A DNA stretch of 62,000 nucleotides. Origin: Glandiceps talaboti. Lineage: Eukaryota > Hemichordata > Enteropneusta > Spengelidae. Location: positions 18,871,142-18,933,141 of the forward strand of contig NC_135556.1 in assembly GCF_964340395.1 (NCBI RefSeq), given 5' to 3'. Both the position numbers and the translations under genes were made by a program. The notes beneath the pieces were generated by a model. It was not told the DNA's origin. It ran no database searches and saw only the letters and a program-made list of their open reading frames with translations. Below are positions 38,822 to 48,570 of the stretch, one piece after another; position 1 is the stretch's first letter; each line of letters opens with the position of its first letter.

Positions 38822-41217
38822 CATGATCATCATCATCATCATCATCATCATCATGATGATCATGATGATGATCATGATGATCATGATGATCATGATCATG
38901 ATGATGATTACGCATGCGTATATTTGAATTGTAGAAACGTCTTACTTACATAGTCTTGGTTGTTGTTTGTTTCACCGTCAAGGTCATCTTCACCTTGTAT
39001 CTTGAACACCAAAATGTTGTTAGCCGTTATCAGCTGACAAATACTGCCGGTAATATTTAACGTTTTGTCACCTTTATACTCAAACTGTACACCGGAGTTA
39101 TTTAAAGCATCTGTCACCATGGACTTCGCATCTTCTGATGGAACGGGGAGTTTTGCAAGATCTAGGGAAGCACTACATTGATCGAGGAGTGGCTACAGAA
39201 AATGAAATTAAAAAAAGAAGTGGCCTGAATGACTATTGACCTTCCATGTGAGTTAAACGGAAACCTTGTCACTTTTAAAAAGATACACACACGAATATAT
39301 ATCCATAGACTGTCGACAGTCGCTCGCGCCTTTTTTTCCTACGTCTTATCTAAACTCCGATCCGGCGCAACACTACTATAATCGCATACGAGGAAGGCCC
39401 GAGCTCGGGCCTTCGGCCCTCGATATCAGTTTGCGATTAGACTAGTGTTGCGCCGGATCGAAGTTTAGATAAAACGGAGGAAAAAAGGCGCGAGCGACTG
39501 TCGACAGTCTAATATATCCAGTGAAATCTAGAAATATGTGCACTAACCTAGAAACTCCGAAATTGGTGGAAACCCTCATAGATAAAACAATAAATTGTCC
39601 AAATAAATACAAGTACACAAAGATCATATAATTATTCGATTCTCGTCAAAATATTGAATCGACAAATGATGCTACTGCAAAATGTAAAATCTGACTATCT
39701 GCTTTAACAAGGAAAGTGGCTAGCTTAGCAGAAGTTCTTTTTAATAGTGGTCTGAGGCAGAAGTGAGAAATAGAACACCATTCCTAATATAGTCTTAAAC
39801 TCGTAACATTGGTTATCAACTGTACATATATAATCATTTATTTTTCAGCTAAGTGAGTAAATTCTGTGAGATGAATTTGGAGTTATCGTCTGACATTGGA
39901 TTCTTCTTATAACTTTGAAATTCTTTCTTCACCTACCTTCACGACAACGGTGGGTTTGATCTGTTTCAATTTTATTACGTGCTGCACTGACTTGTCGATC
40001 TGTTGAGATGTGTTCGTCGTATCTAGAGCTAGATCACTTCTTCCTTCTGGTGTTTTACACGAGGTGCATTGTAGAACTTTTTCGATAACTTAAAAAAAAT
40101 ACATTAACTATGTCACAATAACCATGGCATTTTAATTCGAAACTGGAGTAGGCAAGGTAGTTGAAACCTTAAACAGACAGGGACTACAAACTGGACTGTC
40201 AGTTTTGATTACAATTTATTTACGAAAATGTAAGTTTTCGTATTGTGGCGTGATCCACAATCAGAACTTGGAAAGGCCCTAGCTCAAAGAGACTGGTCAC
40301 CGGTCACAGAGGAGATTTTTACAGAGCTTAGGGTCTCAATTTGCAGTCACGGTTTGTGAGTTTTAGCTATCTTTACATACTGGTAGAACTAGAACGGCCA
40401 TGTATGATGTTATGAAAGTGAAATTACATAGACGACAACGTCTATGTGTATGAACAGAATGGACATATCAAAATGTGAACTTCACACAGTATGTTTGAAA
40501 GATGTCTATTAAAATATCACCAGAGTAAATCATGGCTTCATACTAGTCTGTTCATAACTCGGGGAAAATAAATTCAAATGGCAAACTTTGGCATCGTAGC
40601 CTAAGACGTTTATGTTTTCATATATCGTTACTTTGACTACCATGATTCGGACAGTTTCATAAGACAGGTCTATAAATACAATATAACCTTATTATAAAAT
40701 TGAATATTAACTTTAAACAGATGAAGATGGTATCCCCAAGGTTATCAGTATTGTCGTGTAATGCTCAACATGTGTTTAATGGTACTGGTGTGTATTTGTT
40801 AAAGCATCATTTCTATCTATTATCATGGAAAGTTCATATGCCGTGGCATGGTATTAGTTACTGTTGTGCCTCCGCGTAGTCGATCTGTCGTCAGTCTTAC
40901 CATCTTGCCAATGGTCTAATTATATCTAATACTGAAATTCCACGCTCTTTTCATTTAGATCGTGTTTTAAAAAATCCACATTGTTTCCATAGATACTGAT
41001 AGTCTAGCTTACCTTCTGAAGATTTGCATACCACTTTTACTGTTGTACTTTCGTCATCGTTCCAAACTATATTCATGTGGCGCATATCATTATTTCCAAA
41101 TTCTTTCAACATAGAGTCTTTTAAACTATTTAACTTATCGGCAAGATCGTTATTACTAATAACACTGTCACGGTTACTGCTATTCCCCATACTTGTATTT
41201 TCACCTGCTTCTGTCAT
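28219..41217 (-). CDS. WH2-domain protein with polyproline, octapeptide repeats and acidic C-terminus (about 1397 aa, 15 exons)
   Basis: Exons (-): 41217-41013, 40088-39937, 39192-38950, 37883-37750, 37278-37232, 36145-36078, 35466-35333, 34818-34644, 34371-34202, 33626-31818, 31206-31051, 30292-29872, 29346-29189, 28898-28763, 28404-28219. All phases match and the sum is 1398 codons. One donor (28762, GTTGGT) is weak. The first exon is open upstream of Met, with an acceptor at 41242, so coding may start earlier. Order: two small helix-strand-strand-helix modules (about 25-75 and 135-185, KH-like fold inferred); polyproline (about 215-237); a basic link; a WH2 motif, [14 protein letters not shown] (about 269-282), the actin-monomer-binding consensus; a Lys/Arg segment; about 600 residues of 8-residue repeats; acidic disordered exons; and an end containing [13 protein letters not shown] and finishing in Asp-Trp, like the central-acidic part of Arp2/3 activators. 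Inferred: a cytoplasmic actin-nucleation factor. I know no named family with this order. Confidence 0.72.
29515..29785. repeat. Compound tetranucleotide microsatellites (CAGT, GGTT, GGTC)
   Basis: (CAGT)n at about 29517-29575, (GGTT)n at 29618-29680, (GGTC)n at 29684-29705 and (CAGT)n at 29735-29780 follow one another in an intron of the WH2 gene. Confidence 0.95.
30692..30785. repeat. Imperfect hairpin-forming inverted repeat
   Basis: The left arm GTGACCTAAGGACTTTGTCA and the right arm reading TGACAAAGGCCCCCTTAGGTCA are near complements. Between them the block GTCACTACGAGTCGC occurs twice. It lies in an intron of the WH2 gene and is probably a small foldback element. Confidence 0.65.
31830..33145 (-). 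repeat. 24-bp coding minisatellite (octapeptide ETVDAIER)
   Basis: Within the 1809-base exon of the WH2 gene, a 24-bp unit recurs more than 30 times, almost perfectly between about 32340 and 33145. It encodes E-T-V-D-A-I-E-R with conservative changes ([16 protein letters not shown]). Towards the C-terminal side (31830-32340) the units degrade to ETVxTKD-like repeats. No stop or frameshift interrupts it. The unit is acidic and predicted helical or disordered. The opposite strand is also open, a side effect of the repeat. Confidence 0.95.
33815..34070. repeat. Compound microsatellite (GACA, ATAG, GTAG, GGAT, TG)
   Basis: (CAGA)n at 33826-33903, GATA- and GTAG-type runs to 33958, (GGAT)n at 33957-33985 and (TG)n at 34014-34068, in the intron 3' (genomic right) of the repeat exon. 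Confidence 0.95.
36422..36493 (-). tRNA. tRNA-Gly (anticodon UCC)
   Basis: The minus strand folds into a standard 72-nt cloverleaf. The acceptor GCGTCGG pairs with CCGACGC, with discriminator A. The anticodon stem GTTGC/GCAAT closes the loop CTTCCAA (anticodon TCC). The T arm is CCGGG-TTCGATT-CCCGG. A box (TGGTGTAAAGG) and B box (GGTTCGATTCC) are intact. It is an intron-free nuclear tRNA gene lying inside an intron of the WH2 gene, on the same strand. CCA is not encoded, as expected in eukaryotes. Confidence 0.97.
36775..37045. mobile_element. Long imperfect foldback element with perfect inner hairpin
   Basis: The inner arms AACACGGGTTT / AAACCCGTGTT extend outward through GTGAAAGG(A/G)GTAAA, TTTGGCC and GTGTCT(C)GAGA to about 120 bases per side, with scattered mismatches and indels. 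The loop is about 28 bases. No open frame and no clear target duplication were found. It is intronic in the WH2 gene and probably an old MITE. Transcripts would form a long hairpin. Confidence 0.7.
37292..37456. repeat. (GGT)n and (GAT)n trinucleotide microsatellites
   Basis: About 24 GGT units are followed by GGC/GAC transition units and about 17 GAT units. They lie in an intron just upstream (minus strand) of the small basic exon 37278-37232, so the long Gly, Asp, His or Met frames seen across them are not coding. Confidence 0.95.
37960..38142. repeat. (CAGA)n / (GGCA)n / (AATA)n microsatellite
   Basis: Twenty or so CAGA units, five GGCA units and about 19 AAAT units lie in the intron preceding the polyproline exon of the WH2 gene. 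Confidence 0.95.
38459..38570. repeat. (TTTG)n and (GGTT)n microsatellite
   Basis: About eleven TTTG units and eleven GGTT units with GGTC variants between; intronic. Confidence 0.95.
38738..38906. repeat. (GAT)n/(ATC)n self-complementary trinucleotide block
   Basis: About 28 GAT units pass into CAT units and then mixed CATGAT units, so the two halves can pair with each other. It ends 44 bases from the exon 38950-39192. Confidence 0.95.
39306..39511. mobile_element. 206-bp foldback MITE with 9-bp target duplication
   Basis: The ends TAGACTGTCGACAGTCGC and their reverse complement form arms of about 85 bases that are nearly perfect. The loop contains a second palindrome (GGCCCGAGCTCGGGCC). 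The flanks carry the exact 9-bp duplication ATATATCCA (39297-39305 and 39512-39520). A 9-bp duplication with long terminal inverted repeats is typical of Mutator-like (MULE) elements. Near-perfect arms mean recent insertion. Intron of the WH2 gene. Confidence 0.85.
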
Positions 41218-43577
41218 AATACTGCCTTTATTATCAGCAAACTAAATACAGAGAAAAAATAAAGAAATTGAGAAATCAATTTACCTTCGAAATGAAACTA
41301 AAGGACAACAGAATGAATACAAATACAAAGATAACCCACAGCACACTCAGATAACCGATAAATTTCAAGCATCGTGTTCTGTATCTAATCAGACATAGAC
41401 AATGCTTCCCCTCCATTGTCTGTGGTCTAACCTATGCTATCAGGAACTGGTATAAACTAACTTATCTTATCATTATGCGCTACGGTCACCAGTTCCTATG
41501 GAATCAAATGAGCTCGATTCACCACAAACTTTAATTTGCCACATGAAATCTTGTTTGTATCCTTTAGAAATCGCTACAGAATTCCTATAAAATGATAGTG
41601 ATTGGTGGTCATTTTAAAGTGACAATTTTATAGACCACTTTGACTTTGTTGTTGTTGTTTTTTTAAATGCACAGTAATCCTTCATGTTTGTTCTTGATTC
41701 TAACTGAGAACAGGTTGGAGTTTTCTTGACAAGAGTGACATTTATAAAGTTGAAGTCTGTCGCGTACAACGTCACTGACTTGTGATTATGTACAGACAAC
41801 TGGTGGGGTTTGAATTGCAAAAACCGTTGTTGATCTCTGAGAATAGTTGGAATATTCTTACTTTAATAGAAATTTTAGGCAACTAAAGTTGTTAAAAATT
41901 GCTGCACAATTATATCATTGGTACATGGCATATGAGTGATTCGTAAATTTGAAATTATGTCAATACATTTATTGGTGGGAGAGTATAGTACAATGGCAAC
42001 CTGTTGATTTTGAGATCACAGTGTTGTTCAAAGATGGCGTCGACACTTCTATCAAAAACGTACAGTCACCTCGGATCTGCCAACTACGCTTGAAGACTAG
42101 TACTGCGTGGGCCATCAAAGTTCAGTGTAGCTAAGGTCATAGAAAGGTCAGCTCAATGTTATGGAGGTCATACATTTAACTGTTTGCTAACATCATTAAA
42201 TATTCGTTTACCAAAACGTATCTTATGCCTTTTCGTGTAGGGTCTATGACTGTACTAACAACAACATTCCACCATTATCTGTTACCCTATGTGATTTCTA
42301 CGGTTGTAAAAACCTCAGACCACTATAGTATAGTGGTATAGTGGTCTGAGTAAAAACAAACTACCGGGACATTTTATCGTATAATAAGGACATTTTGGAA
42401 TCTCGCTGCGCGACCGATTTATGTATAACTCCCACGTAGGAAGTTTTTCTCCGAATCTATAACGCTGAAAAACGTGGAGTGTTTTGTCTACAAAGCTTTC
42501 TATTTGTCAAGTATTTGATTCAAACGCTGTGGGTACCTGGGGCGTGGGTGGAAATTACAAAGAAACCTGTGGTCTTTACGACGAAATCGTCGTGCTAAGT
42601 CATATTTACATATGTGTGTCACTAATAAATAGAACACTCCTCTGTCTTCAGAATGATCACCCTGCCGATTGGACTACATGTGTAGTAACAGTATACTATG
42701 ACTCAGCACGGGTACTTTTTAAGTGATACCTTCAAATTGGTTTATATTTTGCCTTGATTAAGCTATGTCATAAAAAGATGGACATAGGCATTATGTGTAC
42801 ACCTCGGATTTACCATTACCTCAGACCACTAACGTTTTAGTACGTAGTCTGAGCCATTACAAATATAACGGGTGTTGTGGTGGCCATTTACGATTCATGT
42901 CTGATAAGGTGACATTTTACGGACGTGCTGTATAGTCCAACCCATGTAGTGATCTGAAACCCAGCTACGAGTAAGACTTTATAAACGTATTTTTTTTTAT
43001 AATTCCTCAACATTTTGCTATTGATTGCTATTCCATTTGAAACATTATAGTAAATGAACTATTCTCAGGAATTATTTCAGTATGAAATTAAGGCACTACC
43101 AAAAAAACATATAAAGGTTACAGATCGTGGCCCTAAGAAATTCCGACTAAATTTTACGTACAACTTAAAATGTACAAAACACTAACGTAAATACATATAA
43201 ATAAATACGCGAAGTAAAACATACACAGTGTGTTGACATCACAGACAACAGAGTACTGATAAAATCTGACGGTCATTGGCACGTTCAAGATGGTGCGAAT
43301 TAATTATTAATGTCGCACTTTACAATTTCTCAGTATTAAATACTGAAAGCTATGTAATAAGTATTACAGTAGTATGGATACGATAGAATGAGAATTAAGG
43401 GAATCAAAATAGAAGCGGTTAAAACTACCTACCGTAAAATTGATTGCTGGTATACAGAAACGACCGAGTAGTGTGCACTCGTTTACTCGACTGTCCGTTC
43501 TGACTTCACGTTTACTTGCTAATATATATTAAGATATATTTCTATTGCACTTGCTTCTTTCACTTTCGGTTCCTTTA

Positions 43578-45116
43578 GGTACCGGTCAGTTTCTGTGGCC
43601 CGGGGGGGGGGGTCGGGTCGGGTCGGTATATTTTTCCATCGGGCCGACGAAAAGTCACTGACTATCTGTAAAACTGAAAACAGGCTGACACCCCCAACAT
43701 CATTTAATTCTAAAACATAGTGACCCCCTCCCCGATATATCATATTTACATGACAAGTATTTGATCGTGACTCAGAGTGGACTACTTGACTAAATACTTT
43801 ATAAGATAGCATCAACTAAATTAGCGACAACACATGGTAAATATATTGAAAAGGAATTTAATAGCATCTCGAGTACTGTAACAGATAGTGGGAAAGTTTG
43901 AGATGAGAATATGTAGACCTCTCATGGCGGTCCTAAGGGGTTTTCCTCTAGAAGCTTTGAAGGTTTTCTGACACTTAAAGCCAATTTTCAGGCTATTCAG
44001 ACCGTTTTTGTCATTATTTCCAACCTTTAAAAGACAGCACCAATAAGTAATTAACAACTACATAGGGTTGAATTTTTTTTGATAGTTTAATAGCATGTGC
44101 ATCTTGACAGTAAAAGATAGGGGGGGGGGGGGCGCTTGAGATGGGAATATGTGCATCCATCATGCGAAGGGGTCCTAAAGATTTTGAGACTATTCAGACT
44201 CGTTCAAACAATAAGTTCCAAGCTTTACGAGACAGTGTCAACATGTAAGAAGCAACTGCATATGGTTGAAATATTAAAAGAGAAGTTTAATAGCATCTTG
44301 ACATTAAGAGGTAGGGGAAGGGCTTGAGACTTGGATATGTCCACCTCTTGTGGGGGTCCTAGGGGTTAGAAGCTCTGGGGGTTTTTACTCCTTACGCCAA
44401 CTTTTAGGCTATTCAGAGCCTTTCAGACAATAACTTCAAGACAGTGCCATAAAGTATCAGAAATTAAACTATTCTTTACACATAGGGTTGAAATAAGCTC
44501 TTAAAAAGTTAAATGGCATCATTATAGTAAAGGTCAGCACATCATTGACAGGGGAGAGTTTGAGAGTTTCTTACTTTAAGAGTCTTTTGTGGCAAGTTTT
44601 AGACTATCCTAGCAATAATTTAACATCTCTAAAAGACAGTACATCTAACATTAACAATTGATGTTTAAGAAAAGTTTAATAACATTACGACAGTAAAAGA
44701 AATGTGCATCTGGTTGTTGGTTGACTGCATTAGTGACCAATGGGGTGAGGTAGTCCTAGCAGGTCTCTCCATAGCAGATCCGGATATGTTTTGGGTCTAA
44801 GTTATTCATAGCCTTTACATGTAAGATTATATTTCACAGCTTCAAAAAGTTAATGTAAGTTGTAAATGAGTTTTGCAGGACACATAAAAATGGGCCAGGT
44901 AGTGTCCGTAACATTGGTATAGTGGCATTACTGTTGCAGATATAGTAAACTCAGATCACTGGTAGTTAGAGAATGTAAGGTCCTCATACCTACATGTATC
45001 CAACATTTTCAAAACAGGATGCCCCCACTGGTTATTTCGAAAACAGGGTGACCCCCCCCCTCCTTACTAATCCATTCCCCCCCCCCTGCCCCCCGCCGAA
45101 GAAACTGACCGGTTCC
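43578..45116. mobile_element. 1.54-kb Harbinger-like non-autonomous element with TTA duplication and internal repeats
   Basis: The inverted ends GGTACCGGTCAGTTTCTG (left) and GGAACCGGTCAGTTTCTT (right, reverse complement) are each followed inward by a G-rich tract. TTA flanks both sides (43575-43577 and 45117-45119), the PIF/Harbinger target duplication. The inside holds about four degenerate units of roughly 190-220 bp (at about 43850, 44090, 44270 and 44500). They share AGGGTTGAA(A/T), GTTTAATAGCATC, GAGATGGGAATATGTGCA-like and GGTCCTAAGGGGTT-like stretches. No transposase frame was seen. Confidence 0.75.
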
Positions 45117-46309
45117 TTACTCAGCCCGGGTACATACTCTGTTTATACACTCACAGATTCCATTAACGTCGCATATTTTGTCACTGAACAGGTCTCACGA
45201 CAAAAAACCTTCCCCCGTTTTCCTATGAAGTCCTGACCGTTGCCATATTGGCAGACGTCATTTTTTATTTAAAATTTCCGAAAAAGTATTAGAGTATTTG
45301 TATTTATTGACATTAATATCGACTGGTCTGACGTCTTATGGTGTTAGCATAATGTAAACTACGACCGCTATTCTAAACAGTGTGGTAGCACGTACGCAGC
45401 CGAAAAGGAAACAAAGTGACCCATCCATGAAATATGGTATGTAATAATAAGCAACAGCTCCTCACATGACATTCTATAAACTTTCAGATAGCCTTTTCGA
45501 CCCACTAGGCCACAAATAACAATATCAAACCTGCTTCAAAATGTATAATAAAAGTAAGTTTACCTCTTAATCACGACTTGGTTTCAAACGCCGCCATAAC
45601 ATACGGTGCAAGAGTCGAAACAACAATACCTCCATTTCACACTTTGGCCACAGACGGTAACGCAATAATGCATGTGTGCCTTTAGTTTAGCAGTTCGCAA
45701 GGTGAGCTTGTATTATTGTTGTGCGCAGTCGCTATCGTGCAGACATGTCAAACATTGTTATCGGGTACAAAAGTCCGAACAACACTAAAGACGTCGACCC
45801 ACACGGTACACTTTGAAAAGTTGATATCTCTATTGTGTCGCAGTATTTGTGTCTGCACACCTTTCTTTATATTAAAGATCTTGGGGAATTCCAACTCCAA
45901 CGTACGTATAACTGTTGTAGGTTCCAGGAAAATCCAAGTGTCATACTCAACACGCATATATTAAATAGCTTGTCAAGTTTCCATTCTCTCAGTATAATAT
46001 CAATTCGCATATTATATCGACAGCAATTTCCAGTGGGTCTTCAGGAATCTAAATATCGTTATGTGACAAGTTTGGCAGCCATCATGCATTTTCTACTACA
46101 CTAAGAATCAAAATTGTCCTTGAATTTGTATTCATTGGACATACAAACACCTGATCAATATGATTTAATTTATTCAATAGTAATTCGATTTTTCGTTCGG
46201 AATTTTGACAAATTGTTCATGTTATCAATGGCAGTGTACATTTTGAACACATCTTATGTATGGGTTGACATAGCAATACTTAACGAAATATCCTATGTAT
46301 GGGTTGACA

Positions 46310-46337
46310 TGTATGTATGTATGTATGTATGTATGTA

Positions 46338-46423
<86 letters not shown>

Positions 46424-46424
46424 C
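46310..46424. repeat. (ATGT)n and (GT)n microsatellite
   Basis: ATGT units at 46311-46343 and 46408-46424 surround a GT run with one GCGTAT interruption. Confidence 0.95.
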
Positions 46425-48213
46425 ATGTAGGATCATATCAAATGTCAGACGAGTGCTGCATTTTGAAGACAGTTGAAGTTTATTTACAATATTTCCCCCA
46501 ATTTTACAACTTCTTGTCACAAATTCACATTGTAGACTGTGGAATTATCCAGTCATTTAAATTCTGTACATAAGGACAATGAAACACTTGAATTTATACT
46601 GAGACTGAAAAACCCTTACATAAACAAATACTTGAGTAATTTTCAATTGGGCTATAGAGGGTGCCCTTCCTAAATATGATGGCAAATAAAATCCAACCTA
46701 AAATTAATTTATACGGAGTCAGTAAAATTGACATTATTACTGCACACATCTTAAATAAAGCACAGTGGGAAGAACACTACAGGAAATTGTATTTGAACTA
46801 CTTTGTGCTTTTCAATATCAAAGTCACAAAAAATACTATCATAACAGAAATCAAAATACAATTAATTATGGTTTTAAGATTGTAATATTTGTGAATACAT
46901 CCGTTAAAACTTGACACAACTGTCTATAGAAACATGTGAATTAGGAATATATCGATTTGATGACATAAATGGTACAAAATACTTAAACTGACATGTCGGT
47001 GTTGGTGTCGACATGGGAACGCTATATCATAACAGTTAACTGGGAACGAGAGAACAGGTAAAGTTTTCCCCATATCATATAACTCTGGCGGAGGATTGAA
47101 TTTCAACTGCATGTCAGGTGAGGATGGGACGTTATATAATATCTGGAATTATACAAATATACAGATCTGAAGAGTCTTGTTCCCGTGACAAGTTGATTAT
47201 AATCAAACTAACAACACAACATAACAACTATGCAATGTTTGCGATCTCGTGCAAGATTTCTAAAAACATGTTAACAGTGACGTGGTGGTGGTGTCTTTTG
47301 AGTTAATTTTTGTGTTCTTTGATCACAGTTGAGTGACGCAAAGAGGCTACAAAGATATTGTGAAATGATCACTCACAAAATAAAACGTCTTTGCCATTTC
47401 AATTTACTGACAGATGGGATAAACCAGTACTATTTGTTTTACAGAAATGTGTGTGTACAGTGCATAATACAACACTTACTGTATGACAAATCATAAAATT
47501 GAAATACAAGAGCAAAACTCATAGACATAATTACCATATATTAATACTATATAGCCTGACATTGTGCAGTAGGTGGGCAAACAAACCCAATATTTAGTTT
47601 TTGGGTCTCGTATAGAATACATGTAATGCATGGGTCAAGAGGTCTGACTAGGCTTTAAGTGAGATATTTTGAATTCTTTGATCTTAAATTAATTCACAGA
47701 TCAGTGGTGTTAATGAAATAATGTATTGTCTTTCTCTCAGCTGAACATCTATCTGTCATAGCGAAGACAGACACCTAATCCTGGACATCACATTCAACTA
47801 TTAAATATTCATCCATACACAATATTACAATGACTGAAAAGAAAACATCAAATGGGCATAAACAAGAGAATTGTCCTGCAATCTAGCACGGAAGGACAGC
47901 CCTGACAACATCAACAAGTTTCACATAGGGTTGTAGAACATACAGATTGTAATCTAGTATTGTATATTCATCTACACTTCATATACGATTCTGCTAATGA
48001 TGGGAAGAATTTTCAATTGGCCAATTTCACTTTTGTTTCATAAATACGGTGTAAGTTTAGAACAGGCATGCATATGTAGGTCTGTGACATGTGAGTGTCT
48101 ATATAATGCAAAGCAGGATAGTTCAGCATGGTGGATTCTGCAAACGTTTGTAATTTCAATACTTGGATCCTAGTTAACTGTGGTACAATTATCTGTGTTA
48201 TCACAGTACACAC

Positions 48214-48570
48214 TAGACTCTCTTACAGCCCTCGGAGCTTCGCTTTACTAAAATTAAAGCTAAACGAATTATTTTGTATGTACCGATGCCAGGTAATTAA
48301 CCGTACTCGAATACCCTTGTACTGTGCGCCCTCATCGACCATGATAGGAATAACCATTTGTTGACGTGTGACTGCGACGCTCCGTGTTATCGCGAAGCCG
48401 CGAAAATACGGAGCGTCGCAGTCACACGTCAACGAACATATATCTCTGCACAGTACAAGGTTGTTCGAGTACGATGGAGTACGTTATGTAGATGGTATTG
48501 GTACATACAAAATAATTCATTTAGCGTAGATTTTAGTAAAGCGAAGTTCCGAGGACTGTGAGAGAGTCTA
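48214..48570. mobile_element. 357-bp foldback MITE with 9-bp target duplication
   Basis: The ends TAGACTCTCTTACAGCCCTC and GGACTGTGAGAGAGTCTA are inverted. The arms run inward for about 170 bases with moderate divergence, up to a perfect core where TTGACGTGTGACTGCGACGC meets its reverse complement. The exact 9-bp duplication AGTACACAC lies at 48205-48213 and 48571-48579. The TAGACT terminus and 9-bp duplication are shared with the element at 39306-39511. Confidence 0.85.

Noticed and set aside
38714-38953. Poly-Asp/His and poly-Met/Ile frames
   Set aside because: GAT/CAT trinucleotide repeat in an intron.
42312-42845. Pair of CTCAGACCACTA hairpins read as a transposon
   Set aside because: The arms are short, the second hairpin is imperfect and no target duplication was found.
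45563-45601. ATGGCGGCG start followed by a GTAAAC donor on the minus strand, as first coding exon of the WH2 gene
   Set aside because: The frame meets TGA after eight codons, before the donor, so it cannot join the next exon as coding. At most it is a 5' UTR exon with a short upstream frame.
46114-46476. Plus-strand frame with Tyr/Val/Cys tail
   Set aside because: The tail is the ATGT/GT microsatellite, and the rest has no recognisable domain.
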